From: a virus
Virus record (IMG/VR): IMGVR_UViG_3300033146_002631
Span: 1 to 32,282 of that record
Direction: 5' to 3' (one strand)
DNA length: 32,282 nucleotides
Made by a program: the position numbers and the translations under genes. Below are positions 1 through 7,416 of this stretch, in pieces. The first letter of the stretch is position 1, and each line of letters starts with the position of its first letter. The notes beneath the pieces are model-generated. The model did not search any database. It had not been told where the DNA came from and saw only the letters and a program-made list of their open reading frames with translations.

Positions 1-49
1 CACCGAGGGATTTTAAGTCCCTTGCGTCTACCAATTCCGCCACTTTGGC
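1..49 (-). tRNA. tRNA-Leu (anticodon UAA), partial at left edge
   Basis: Read on the minus strand, the 5' part of a leucine tRNA is visible: a 7-base acceptor strand GCCAAAG (49 to 43), TG, the Leu-type D arm GCGGAATTGGTAGACGC, then an anticodon stem AGGGA/TCCCT around the loop CTTAAAA, so the anticodon is UAA. The start of the long variable arm (CGGTG) follows and the gene is cut by the window edge. It reads UUA, the commonest leucine codon in these genes. The identity is clear, but the 3' half cannot be seen. Confidence 0.9.
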
Positions 50-60
50 ACCTATGAATT

Positions 61-456
61 TTATAAATTTGTCTGTTTCACTTTTAAAAAAGCATTAGGT
101 GAAATAGTATAATAAGATCTATAATCACCTTTTATACGTAATTGAATTACAGAAAGATCATTATTTATTTTTTTAAATTCTTCCACATAACATATATCTT
201 TTGATGATAATTTATATACTTGATCTGGTAATCTTGAAATTATAAATTTTGCAGCCGCTTCACTATCATTAACTAACAACAAATCAACAAATTTCATTTC
301 ATCATCTGGATTAATAAAAACATAATATATTGGATATTTATTAGTATTAAGAACTATTTTATCACCTTTCTCAAATATTTGCCCAGAAAAACAAATACTT
401 GAATAAAATAATATTGCTATAATAATACATATACTAATTATTTTAATATTTTTCAT
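61..456 (-). CDS. small exported protein of unknown function
   Basis: A 131-residue protein. Residues 1-24 form a typical export signal: Lys at positions 2 and 5, a hydrophobic stretch rich in Ile/Leu, then CFSG before Gln25 as a plausible signal peptidase I site. It is not a proper lipobox because Ile precedes the Cys. The mature part is about 105 residues, mixed alpha/beta, with no motif I recognise. A ribosome site AAAGGAAA lies just upstream of the ATG. It follows the 487-1116 gene on the same strand by 30 bases, so the two are probably co-transcribed. A role at the cell envelope is inferred only from the signal sequence. Confidence 0.7.
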   Translation of the reverse strand: MKNIKIISICIIIAILFYSSICFSGQIFEKGDKIVLNTNKYPIYYVFINPDDEMKFVDLLLVNDSEAAAKFIISRLPDQVYKLSSKDICYVEEFKKINNDLSVIQLRIKGDYRSYYTISPNAFLKVKQTNL

Positions 457-486
457 CTTTTTATATTTCCTTTCATTAAAATATTT

Positions 487-1116
487 TCATCTATTAATAA
501 TTAATACCATTTGTTTTGACCACTCTTGCATTAATACAAATGCACTATTATTTTTTTCTTTAACTTGGTCCATTATTTTTCTAGTTTTAATTAAATCAGT
601 ACATGCATCACAAATAAATCTTAAACCATCAATATTATCAATTGATATTAGACCAATTAGAGTAGTAAATATTGAACCTAAACTTGGAGCATTAAGGTCT
701 ATACTTCTTTCCACACAAGTATACAAATTATCAAGTATAGCACCTATTGGATTTAACTCATCATCTTTTATTAATTGATTTTCTTTATTAAAATTATTAA
801 TTGGGATATTTTTAAAATCCTTTAAATATTTTTCATTAATAATTTCATTAAATACATTACAAATATAATTATATTCATCAATATTATCATCTTTAATAGT
901 TTGAAGAACATTCGTATTTGCAATAATATCTTTTCCTACTTTAAGAATATATTTCATACCTCGTGGATGTGATGATATTAATAACATATATACCAACAAT
1001 AAACTAAATGTTTGTCTATCTCCATTTAAATTACGAGATACTTCAATTGATTCTTTAACTAAATTTAATATTTTATTAATATCTTTTTCAATTTGTTCAT
1101 CAGTTCTTTGATTCAT
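487..1116 (-). CDS. helical protein of unknown function
   Basis: A 209-residue protein beginning MNQRTDEQIEKD. I chose the ATG at 1116 because AAGGATCT sits at normal spacing before it. The frame is open to a TTG at 1143, but that start would place the ribosome site inside the gene. The protein looks mostly alpha-helical, with two similar hydrophobic stretches (roughly residues 35-60 and 140-175, each containing a Leu/Ile-rich helix followed by ISS/ISID). This could be a duplicated helical repeat. No family recognised. It is the first gene leftward from the divergent gap at 1117-1261, which carries both recurrent motifs of this window. Confidence 0.7.
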   Translation of the reverse strand: MNQRTDEQIEKDINKILNLVKESIEVSRNLNGDRQTFSLLLVYMLLISSHPRGMKYILKVGKDIIANTNVLQTIKDDNIDEYNYICNVFNEIINEKYLKDFKNIPINNFNKENQLIKDDELNPIGAILDNLYTCVERSIDLNAPSLGSIFTTLIGLISIDNIDGLRFICDACTDLIKTRKIMDQVKEKNNSAFVLMQEWSKQMVLIINR

Positions 1117-1160
1117 TTTTCCAGATCCTTCTTTTTTAATCAAATTCCTTTACTTATAAA

Positions 1161-1171
1161 AATATTTGTTC
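1161..1171 (-). promoter_or_regulatory. GAACAAATATT leader motif, minus strand
   Basis: On the minus strand GAACAAATATTTT matches the GAACAAATWWTAA motif at 11 of 13 positions. It lies about 55 bases before the start at 1116, downstream of the TATATATA element, in the same arrangement as seen to the right of this gap. Confidence 0.4.
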
Positions 1172-1193
1172 ATTTTTTTATTGGTATCAATAA

Positions 1194-1207
1194 TTAATAT
1201 ATATAAC
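1194..1207. promoter_or_regulatory. TATATATA element in a divergent gap
   Basis: TTAATATATATAAC lies between the minus gene starting at 1116 and the plus gene starting at 1262. The same 14-base pattern occurs in the other three divergent gaps (3435, 5647, 11389). The near-palindromic core could serve either direction. A promoter role is inferred from position and recurrence. Confidence 0.5.
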
Positions 1208-1236
1208 CTAAGTAGTAGTTAAAAGATTTAAAAAAA

Positions 1237-1249
1237 GAACAAATATTAA
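1237..1249 (+). promoter_or_regulatory. GAACAAATWWTAA motif before the 1262 gene
   Basis: GAACAAATATTAA begins 25 bases before the ATG and is followed directly by the AGGAG ribosome site. It is one of five exact matches to GAACAAATWWTAA, all between genes and on the strand of the gene they precede. It is either a promoter element or a conserved mRNA leader element. Confidence 0.5.
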
Positions 1250-1261
1250 AAGGAGATTAAT

Positions 1262-1798
1262 ATGTTTACAATAGGGAATCTGATACAAAATATATCTCAT
1301 GGACAAAGTGGTATACCTACCAGATTAATTTTTAAACAATTAGATAATGTATATTTTCAACTATTTCCAAATATTAAATTATTAAAAGTGATTGAAAAAA
1401 ATAATGGTACATTAGTATATTTACTTATTCCATCACAAAATGATAAAAATAAATATTATGATATTGTATTTTGGTTTGATACTACAACTAAATTAAACAA
1501 TAATGTTAAATTTAAAGTATATAGTAATAGTCCTAATTTTGGTTATTCATATGCATATTTATTTAATCAAAATGGTTCATTATTATTTCCTGAAAAATAT
1601 CCATCTATTATGATTAAACAACCTCCTAAAATAAGAAATCCATTTCAGGTTACAAGTTTTGATAAACATGTTTATGCTGGTTTTAAATTTTTATTTTCAC
1701 AGAATTTAAAAGCATTATCTATAATGAATCAATCATCAGGAAGTATACATGTTGCTTCATTTAATGAAAAAATGAAAGAAATTAAAAAGAAAAAATGA
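1262..1798 (+). CDS. phage protein of unknown function, probable virion component
   Basis: A 178-residue protein with an AAAAGGAG ribosome site eight bases before the ATG. It is rich in Tyr, Phe and Asn with beta-type alternation through residues 25-130 and a lysine-rich C-terminus (KEIKKKK). There is no signal peptide, membrane segment or motif I recognise. It stands alone between two divergent or convergent units and is preceded by the same GAACAAATWWTAA motif that stands before the tail tube and gp25-like genes. It is therefore probably expressed late with the structural genes. The virion role is an inference from that context only. Confidence 0.7.
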   Translation: MFTIGNLIQNISHGQSGIPTRLIFKQLDNVYFQLFPNIKLLKVIEKNNGTLVYLLIPSQNDKNKYYDIVFWFDTTTKLNNNVKFKVYSNSPNFGYSYAYLFNQNGSLLFPEKYPSIMIKQPPKIRNPFQVTSFDKHVYAGFKFLFSQNLKALSIMNQSSGSIHVASFNEKMKEIKKKK

Positions 1799-1799
1799 T

Positions 1800-2195
1800 G
1801 TTCATATCCCTTTCGGGATAGAGATATATAGGGAACGAACGGAAGAAAAATATTTTTAAAATAAAATTATATATTTTATTATTTTTTAATATTATTGATT
1901 ATTATTAATTAAAAATTTAATGTTTATAAAATAATTTGATTTTATACAGAATAGCTGTGTGAGATAACATACGCAAGCAGATTCAAATATATTCATTCTG
2001 CGACCATTACATTCAAGAAAAATTCAGGAAGAATATTTCAATAGTAAACTCGTTGCTATGTCATATTAGAGAAAAGAAAACTTCTTATATAAATGCTACA
2101 ATATTACATTTGTACTACATTTTTTAATAATAATCAGAAACATTAAAATATAATAAACTATATTTTCTTATTTCAAAAATAAATATATATAGTCA
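1800..2195 (-). ncRNA. possible structured RNA in a 450-base gap (minus strand)
   Basis: No open frame of note lies between 1799 and 2250, yet 1945-2065 is visibly less AT-rich than its surroundings. On the minus strand ATGACATAGCAA (2064-2053) pairs with TTGCGTATGTTAT (1976-1964) as 12 base pairs with one G-U pair and one bulged G. On the plus strand the G-U becomes an A-C mismatch, which favours the minus strand. Inside it GCAGA/TCTGC (2001-1977) can form a hairpin. Further on, TATCCC-GAAA-GGGATA (1820-1805) is a hairpin with a GNRA-type loop followed by a T-rich stretch near 1797. A TATATATA element sits upstream at 2180-2193. Expression is not shown. Confidence 0.3.
2180..2193. promoter_or_regulatory. 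TATATATA element, variant copy
   Basis: TAAATATATATAGT matches the divergent-gap element at 12 of 14 positions. It is not between divergent genes. Read leftward it would transcribe the putative structured RNA at 1800-2175; read rightward it would run into the end of the HD-GYP gene. Confidence 0.3.
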
Positions 2196-2212
2196 AATGA
2201 TACTATACATTA

Positions 2213-2243
2213 ACAAAAAAAAGGTGGTATAACTACCCACCTT
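2213..2243 (-). terminator. terminator of the HD-GYP unit
   Basis: On the minus strand AAGGTGG and CCACCTT form a 7-bp stem, with a few further pairs possible inward, followed at once by a run of eight T. It lies 8 bases after the stop codon of the HD-GYP gene and has the form of an intrinsic terminator. Confidence 0.75.
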
Positions 2244-2250
2244 TTCATTA

Positions 2251-3225
2251 TCATACTACTTTATTGGATCCAAGTAATAAGATAAATCTTATTAATATTC
2301 TTAGATCAAAACTTCCTTTCATCTCTCCAATCATTAATTCAAGAGTATCTTTTGCAGATACACTTTCTTTATATGTTCGAACAGATGTCATAGCAGAAAA
2401 TACATCTGCTATTCTTATTATTCGTGATATAAAAGGAATTTCATCTCCTTTTAAATTATAAGGATAACCAGTACCATTATAATTCTCATGATGATGTATA
2501 ATTCCTTTTACTACATTTACTGGTAAATCAACATCTACTAATACAGCAAGAGAATGAATTGCATGAGTTTTAATAACCTCAAATTCATCTAAATTCAATT
2601 TCCCTTTTTTGTTAATGATATAATGTGGTATTTTCACTTTTCCAATATCATGAAGAAGTGAAGCTATTCCACATTCATATCTATATTGATCTAATTCACT
2701 TTTTGACATTTTAGGAAGAAGATCAATACATTCATCAAATAAAAGAATTGATAACCAAAATACCATTAAACTATGACTAAATGTATTATAATCATGTCCA
2801 ATAAAATCGGATATCATTTTTACAGAATTCTCATTAGTTAAGAAATAAATATTCTGTTTTACTACATCAGTAATCTTTTTTAAAACCATTTTTGTCATTG
2901 GTTTATCAACTAATGATTCAAATGTTTCTTGTAAAAGATGTACTGATACATCGGCAAATATTTCAATTCTTATTTCTAATTCAATAGAAGTATCAGAAAG
3001 AATATTTACGATATTTTGAAGAAGATAATTTTGATAATTATTTTTATCATCTTTTGAAATATAAACTTCAGAAATAGATTTCTTTTCTAATTCTGAAATT
3101 TTATTTTTTGTAAAATGTCCTTTACTTGCATAAAGAACATATTTACTGGAACGCTTTAAATATAAATCAAATGTTCCAGTTATTTCAGTTAAAATACTTT
3201 TTAATGGAATTTGAATGTATTCCAT
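2251..3225 (-). CDS. HD-GYP domain protein, probable cyclic-di-GMP phosphodiesterase
   Basis: A 324-residue protein. Residues 1-70 form the small N-terminal domain often seen before HD-GYP domains (LYLK..SKYVLYASKG, then ISEVYIS). The HD-GYP domain covers about 140-320. It has His151 (FSHS), the HDIGK motif (His192-Asp193), His221, the HHHENYNGTGYP block (His244-246, Gly253-Tyr254-Pro255), Asp274 in RIAD, and the family ending FDLRILIRFILLLG. All expected metal ligands and the GYP signature are present, so it looks active. Family members hydrolyse cyclic di-GMP (some act on related cyclic dinucleotides). AAAGGAGG precedes the ATG, inside the end of the 51-residue gene upstream, which ends two bases before. 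The substrate and the effect on the host are inferred. Confidence 0.92.
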   Translation of the reverse strand: MEYIQIPLKSILTEITGTFDLYLKRSSKYVLYASKGHFTKNKISELEKKSISEVYISKDDKNNYQNYLLQNIVNILSDTSIELEIRIEIFADVSVHLLQETFESLVDKPMTKMVLKKITDVVKQNIYFLTNENSVKMISDFIGHDYNTFSHSLMVFWLSILLFDECIDLLPKMSKSELDQYRYECGIASLLHDIGKVKIPHYIINKKGKLNLDEFEVIKTHAIHSLAVLVDVDLPVNVVKGIIHHHENYNGTGYPYNLKGDEIPFISRIIRIADVFSAMTSVRTYKESVSAKDTLELMIGEMKGSFDLRILIRFILLLGSNKVV

Positions 3226-3227
3226 TG

Positions 3228-3383
3228 TTATTCCTCCTTTTCATAATCTTCATTTTTACATGGAAGAGTCATAAGAAAAATTCTTTTCATATCTCTTCTA
3301 GTTTGTTCAATAATATCATTAATTGCTTCATCTCGAAATATTTTTTTCATTCTTCTTTCTTCACACATCATTGTATTTAGCAT
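3228..3383 (-). CDS. 51-residue protein upstream of and coupled to the HD-GYP gene
   Basis: A short frame beginning MLNTMMCEERRMKK and ending KNEDYEKEE, with a strong AAAGGAGA ribosome site before its ATG. Its last codons (AAG GAG GAA TAA) form the ribosome site of the HD-GYP gene, which starts two bases after its stop, so the two are very likely translated in a coupled way. It is charged and helical in the middle (about residues 8-38) with two Cys (7 and 42). No homology recognised. It could be a small regulator of its neighbour, but nothing in the sequence shows that directly. Confidence 0.7.
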   Translation of the reverse strand: MLNTMMCEERRMKKIFRDEAINDIIEQTRRDMKRIFLMTLPCKNEDYEKEE

Positions 3384-3434
3384 TTTATTATTCTCCTTTA
3401 TTAAATTTAAGTTAATTTTTTAATACATCAACTT

Positions 3435-3448
3435 TAAATATATATAAC
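3435..3448. promoter_or_regulatory. TATATATA element in a divergent gap
   Basis: TAAATATATATAAC lies between the HD-GYP unit (minus, start 3383) and the gene at 3518 (plus). It is the same element as at 1194, 5647 and 11389. Confidence 0.5.
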
Positions 3449-3481
3449 AAAAAACTACCATTCAAAGTAATCAAAAAAAAT

Positions 3482-3494
3482 GAACAAATAATAA
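3482..3494 (+). promoter_or_regulatory. GAACAAATWWTAA motif before the 3518 gene
   Basis: GAACAAATAATAA is an exact match to the recurrent motif, 36 bases before the ATG and upstream of the ATAGGAG ribosome site. Confidence 0.5.
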
Positions 3495-3517
3495 AAATAT
3501 TACAATAGGAGTTAGAA

Positions 3518-4216
3518 ATGAATCAATTTGAAGAAATTAAAGATATGTTAAATGAATCTACAAATGATATAAAAGCAATGTCAAAAATCAAAGATTTCTT
3601 AATGAAAGCAAGACAAAATTTAAGAAATAATAAAATAGACGAACTTAAAAAAATAAGTCCAGAATTAAAATCTATTGCAAAAAAATTTAATGCAAAAAAA
3701 TTAGTTCAACAATCAGGAATAGATAAATCGAAATTATTAAAAATGCAAGATGAATATGAAAAAAATATAACACCAAATAAATATTTTAGTTTCATATTAG
3801 CTTATACAACAATAATGAAATCAAAATTAACAAATACATCAATCGATTCTATAAAAAGAAAAAATATAACACAATATAATAAAAATAGAAGAAGTGGAAA
3901 AGGGCCTGTAATAGCAGCTACAATATTAGTAATAACTACTTTATGGACATCATTATATTTTTCAAGTAAAACTATAAATTCTCAATTAAATCTACCAGAC
4001 AAATTAACTGAAAAATTACCAAAAAATTTAAAAAATGGTAATATTCAAATACCTATATTTATTATGTTAGTAGCAGCATTTATAATAGGAATATATGTTA
4101 AAAGTGAAAATGCAACACCACCATCAGATAATGCACAAATAAAAACATCTTCAAATCAACCTAAACCAAATAAATCAAAAAATAATAATGATAATAATAA
4201 TGACTTTGTATTATGA
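3518..4216 (+). CDS. two-helix membrane protein of unknown function
   Basis: A 232-residue protein. Residues 1-125 are lysine-rich and mostly helical. Two hydrophobic segments follow: about 130-149 (VIAATILVITTLW) and 177-194 (IPIFIMLVAAFIIGIYV), with a 27-residue loop between. The last 38 residues are polar, rich in Asn, Lys, Pro and Asp. Its stop overlaps the start of the next gene (ATGA at 4213-4216), so the two are translated together. Two membrane spans would allow a holin or another envelope role, but holins rarely carry such a long N-terminal domain and I cannot choose. Codons end mostly in A, unlike the T-ending codons of the large tail genes. Confidence 0.75.
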   Translation: MNQFEEIKDMLNESTNDIKAMSKIKDFLMKARQNLRNNKIDELKKISPELKSIAKKFNAKKLVQQSGIDKSKLLKMQDEYEKNITPNKYFSFILAYTTIMKSKLTNTSIDSIKRKNITQYNKNRRSGKGPVIAATILVITTLWTSLYFSSKTINSQLNLPDKLTEKLPKNLKNGNIQIPIFIMLVAAFIIGIYVKSENATPPSDNAQIKTSSNQPKPNKSKNNNDNNNDFVL

Positions 4217-5049
4217 AAATATATGAATGTACTGGATATAATAAAATTTATTGGAGTGCTAAACAAAATGAAGAAGGTTTATCTGATGTAAAATTATTAT
4301 TATATCAACATGATGGAACTATATTATTAAATGATGTTTCTATGACTGAAACAGGAGATGGTGTATATGAATATGATTATAATTTTACAAAACATGATTG
4401 GTATTTAGCAGTAGGTTATTCAGAAAGTAAAGGTGGTAAAACCACAGATTCAATAAGAATTGGTAATCCTAATAAAGATTATATTTATGGAGTAGTTCCT
4501 AATGATTCAACTGTATATTATGAAATTAATTTATTAGATGATACAAATATAAAAAATGGCTATATGACAAAGATTACTGGAACTGATATATGGTGGGTAG
4601 ATATTTCAGAATTACAAAAAAATAAATATTTTTTTAAAATGAATCATCGAGATACTGCAAGATTTGATTATCCTTTTATTAATACATTCACTTTAATATT
4701 AGAACCTGGATATAATATATCTTCATATCCTGGAAGTGGAAAATATAATTTTGACACAACTGCTTATACATGGATTCATATAGTAGATGAATGTGATACA
4801 ACTACTACAAAAGCTTCCGATATAAGTAATTATATTAAATATCATTATCCTGAAGCAAATGTTAAATATATTAAAAGTTATTATGAACATCCAATTAAAA
4901 GGTTTAAAGTCTTTATACCAGATATAACACCTATATCAAATGATAATAATTTTCAATTAGTACAAATAAACCAAAAAAATGATATAGAAAAAAATGCATT
5001 CTATATTGATATTGATTCAACATGTAATATCATTATAGAATGCAAATAA
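4213..5049 (+). CDS. beta-rich protein of unknown function, possible virion surface protein
   Basis: A 278-residue protein, overlapping the upstream gene by ATGA. The first 85 residues resemble an immunoglobulin-like or fibronectin-like beta module: a cytosolic start with no signal, VKLLLYQHDGTILLNDVSMTE, then a D-G-V-Y-E-Y-D-Y strand and WYLAVGYSE. The rest is aromatic-rich, alternates as in beta strands, and has a few Cys. Such modules are common in phage fibres and decoration proteins. I do not recognise a specific family, so the virion assignment is an inference. It ends 3 bases from the end of the convergent minus gene at 5053, with no clear terminator between. Confidence 0.65.
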   Translation: MKIYECTGYNKIYWSAKQNEEGLSDVKLLLYQHDGTILLNDVSMTETGDGVYEYDYNFTKHDWYLAVGYSESKGGKTTDSIRIGNPNKDYIYGVVPNDSTVYYEINLLDDTNIKNGYMTKITGTDIWWVDISELQKNKYFFKMNHRDTARFDYPFINTFTLILEPGYNISSYPGSGKYNFDTTAYTWIHIVDECDTTTTKASDISNYIKYHYPEANVKYIKSYYEHPIKRFKVFIPDITPISNDNNFQLVQINQKNDIEKNAFYIDIDSTCNIIIECK

Positions 5050-5052
5050 TTA

Positions 5053-5592
5053 TTAAGCAACTCTTTTACATTTATTTTTTCTTAAAGCAACTCTTTTTGT
5101 TTTATATCCGGGTTTTCGTTTAATATGAAATACTTCAATTAAATGTTTAATTGATGATTTTGTTAAAAGATTTTTAATCTCACTTGCAATTTCTACCATA
5201 TTCATATCTTTTTCAGAATATAAATATGATAATAATGATTTAACAGATTTATATTCAGTAGAATGTCGTTTATTATAATCTAATAGAAGAGCGTACCATT
5301 TTTGATATGCTGCTACTCTTTTAAAAGCAATTTGATCTTCTTTAGGTATAGTAGTACAATAACGATATTCTTTATTATCTTTTTCTGTTCTAATATGTAA
5401 ATGACTATTGATATAATATTCATCATCAATTATTATTAAACATGCAGTTTGTTGAATATATTTTTCATATTTTTTTTCTATTAAACATGTACCACATTCA
5501 CAAGTTAATTCTTGAACTATATTTCCATATTCACATTGTATTTTATAATGCTTTTTACATTTAATACAAATAGCAATTCTAGTTTTGTGCAT
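5053..5592 (-). CDS. zinc-ribbon protein with possible C-terminal helix-turn-helix
   Basis: A 179-residue basic protein. Cys9-x2-Cys12 and Cys33-x2-Cys36 (with Cys20 and Cys31 nearby) look like a zinc ribbon. Residues about 130-158 (NMVEIASEIKNLLTKSSIKHLIEVFHI) have the spacing of a helix-turn-helix, followed by a very basic tail in which KRVA occurs twice. Together these suggest nucleic-acid binding, for example a transcription factor or an endonuclease accessory protein. No nuclease motif is visible. It is a single minus-strand gene set between late plus-strand genes, with an AAAGGAAA ribosome site and a TATATATA element upstream at 5647. The function is inferred. Confidence 0.65.
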   Translation of the reverse strand: MHKTRIAICIKCKKHYKIQCEYGNIVQELTCECGTCLIEKKYEKYIQQTACLIIIDDEYYINSHLHIRTEKDNKEYRYCTTIPKEDQIAFKRVAAYQKWYALLLDYNKRHSTEYKSVKSLLSYLYSEKDMNMVEIASEIKNLLTKSSIKHLIEVFHIKRKPGYKTKRVALRKNKCKRVA

Positions 5593-5646
5593 AAATATTT
5601 CCTTTCTTTCAAAAATTATAATAATACAAATTCTTATTTCTAAAAA

Positions 5647-5660
5647 TTAATATATATAAT
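5647..5660. promoter_or_regulatory. TATATATA element in a divergent gap
   Basis: TTAATATATATAAT lies between the zinc-ribbon gene (minus, start 5592) and the PKD protein gene (plus, start 5694), only 34 bases before the latter. Here no exact GAACAAAT motif follows; AAACAAAG at 5672 is the nearest likeness. Confidence 0.45.
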
Positions 5661-5693
5661 AATAATTTTCTAAACAAAGAAAAAAGGATATAA

Positions 5694-7112
5694 ATGGCTT
5701 ATTCAATATCAGGTGTTATATATGATCAATATGAATCACCTGTACCTAATTGTTTTTATCAATTTTTATTTATTAATAATAATAATGAATTATCAAGTCC
5801 TACTACTTGGAGTGAAATAAAACAAGCAGATCAATTTGGTTATTATTCTGCTGATATTTTAGATGGATCTATTCTTACTACTAATGGGACATTTAATACT
5901 TATGATGAAGTAGTTGTAGTTTGTTGGATTGGTGATTCAACAAGAAGTGAAATTATTACTGAATGTTCAGATTGGGTACATCCTATTATTGATACTAATA
6001 AAGAAATTACTATTCAAAATATTAAAATTTATCCAATACAATCACCTGAAGCAAGATTTATAAATTTACCTCCTAATGGTATTGTAGATTCTAATTATAA
6101 TATTATTAATACTAGTTTAAGTAATTGGTCTACTACTGAAGTTTCTCCATTTAATACCATATTTTATCAACATTGTGAATTTAAAAATATTCCTATATTT
6201 AATAGTAATTGTATTGCATCTAGTAAATGGGAATATGGTATTGGTCCTGATGATATTTTTCCTGGTAAACATGACACTAATCATAGTTGGCATGATCCTG
6301 GGATATTTAATGTAACTCTTACAATTACTAATAATTCAGGATTAATTGATTCTTATAGTGAACAAATAATTATAAAATATACTATTAATGTTGATTTTGA
6401 TTATTTACCTAATCCACCACATATAAATGATTCTGTTAATTTTACAAATACTTCAAATGACATATGGAACAGAGTTTCAAATTATAGGTGGGAATTTTTT
6501 GATGGTGATATATTAGCTCCACCCACTGATACTTATGATGGTAATTATTCATTTTCACCAAATTATGTATTTAGTAATCAGCCAGATAGATGTGTTAATT
6601 TAATTGCTTTTTGGAATGATGGTATTGAAAATACACAAACTTCAATTACTAAATGTTTAGCTTTTATTCCAATAGCAGATTTTGAAAAAATTGATACTAC
6701 TTGTTCACCTACTTATCGAGATAGATCTGTTGCAGGTTTAAGTCCTAAAATATATTATTGGTGGTCAATAAAAAAACAAATAGATAGTGGATGGAAAGAA
6801 ATATTATCATTAGAAGGTGAAGATGCATTTGAAATACAATTTCATTTTCCTTCTATTGGTAATTATCAAATATGGCATAAAGTAAAAGATTCTAATGATT
6901 TAACAGATGAAATCATTAAAAATTATGATATAAAAGTATGTCCTGTTCAACCTGGGGGTTCTGGTGGTGGGGGAGGAGTAAGATATTATTCCCAAAGAAA
7001 AAAAGAAGAGATATTAAAGGCAAAAGCTACATTAATTAAGATAAAAGAAAAAAAGAAAGTTAAATTAAAATTAAAATTAATTCAAACTGAAAGGATTAAT
7101 TATGAAATTTGA
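5694..7112 (+). CDS. PKD-domain virion protein (fibre or appendage candidate)
   Basis: A 472-residue protein. Residues 1-115 start like a carboxypeptidase-regulatory-type beta domain (ISGVIYDQYESPVPN). Three PKD-like modules follow at about 118-228, 232-322 and 326-415. The first has the classic ending WHDPGIFNVTLTITNNSG and the third FPSIGNYQIWHKVKDSN. A glycine run (421-428) leads to a strongly basic tail (430-472). PKD modules mediate protein or carbohydrate contacts on surfaces, and in phages they occur in fibres and decoration proteins. The basic tail could anchor it to the particle or to DNA. AAAAAGG precedes the ATG. It overlaps the next gene by 11 bases. Confidence 0.75.
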   Translation: MAYSISGVIYDQYESPVPNCFYQFLFINNNNELSSPTTWSEIKQADQFGYYSADILDGSILTTNGTFNTYDEVVVVCWIGDSTRSEIITECSDWVHPIIDTNKEITIQNIKIYPIQSPEARFINLPPNGIVDSNYNIINTSLSNWSTTEVSPFNTIFYQHCEFKNIPIFNSNCIASSKWEYGIGPDDIFPGKHDTNHSWHDPGIFNVTLTITNNSGLIDSYSEQIIIKYTINVDFDYLPNPPHINDSVNFTNTSNDIWNRVSNYRWEFFDGDILAPPTDTYDGNYSFSPNYVFSNQPDRCVNLIAFWNDGIENTQTSITKCLAFIPIADFEKIDTTCSPTYRDRSVAGLSPKIYYWWSIKKQIDSGWKEILSLEGEDAFEIQFHFPSIGNYQIWHKVKDSNDLTDEIIKNYDIKVCPVQPGGSGGGGGVRYYSQRKKEEILKAKATLIKIKEKKKVKLKLKLIQTERINYEI

Positions 7113-7410
7113 AGATAATATGAAAATATTTGATTTATTCTTAGAATATGATGAAATTGATGAAGCTTTTATGCCGATTGGAAAAATGGTCAGAAAACCT
7201 GTTCAAATGGTAGGAAAAACTATTCGGAAAGTCGGAAGAACAATGATGGGAAGATCTGTTAAAACAGGTGCAAGATTAAAGAAGTCACCAGGTATGATGC
7301 AAAGAATGAAAAATGCTGCAGCACAAACTAAAAAAGGTTTAAGAACTGCAGGAAAACAATTAAAAAAGAATTATTCAACTATGAAACCAACAACTTCTAT
7401 ACAAAGGTAA
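7102..7410 (+). CDS. small very basic protein, possible DNA-associated virion protein
   Basis: A 102-residue protein. The first 25 residues are acidic (FEDNMKIFDLFLEYDEIDEAF). From residue 26 on it is packed with Lys, Arg, Met and Gly, with a recurring pattern VRKPVQMVGKTIRKVGRTMMGRS. That layout, an acidic head with a basic arginine/lysine body, suggests DNA binding or packaging into the head, possibly with the acidic part removed. That is inference. AAAGGATT precedes the ATG within the end of the PKD gene, and the 7417 gene follows 6 bases after the stop, so it belongs to that operon. Confidence 0.65.
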   Translation: MKFEDNMKIFDLFLEYDEIDEAFMPIGKMVRKPVQMVGKTIRKVGRTMMGRSVKTGARLKKSPGMMQRMKNAAAQTKKGLRTAGKQLKKNYSTMKPTTSIQR

Positions 7411-7416
7411 ATAAAA

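Noticed and set aside
1117-1143. TTG start for the 487 gene
   Set aside because: The ATG at 1116 has AAGGATCT at proper spacing. The TTG start would make that sequence coding.
1801-1835. Terminator of the 1262 gene at TATCCCTTTCGGGATA
   Set aside because: No T-run follows on the plus strand. The T-rich side and GAAA loop are on the minus strand.
3126-3380. Plus-strand frame of 84 residues
   Set aside because: It overlaps the HD-GYP start and the 51-residue gene on the other strand, both of which have strong ribosome sites.
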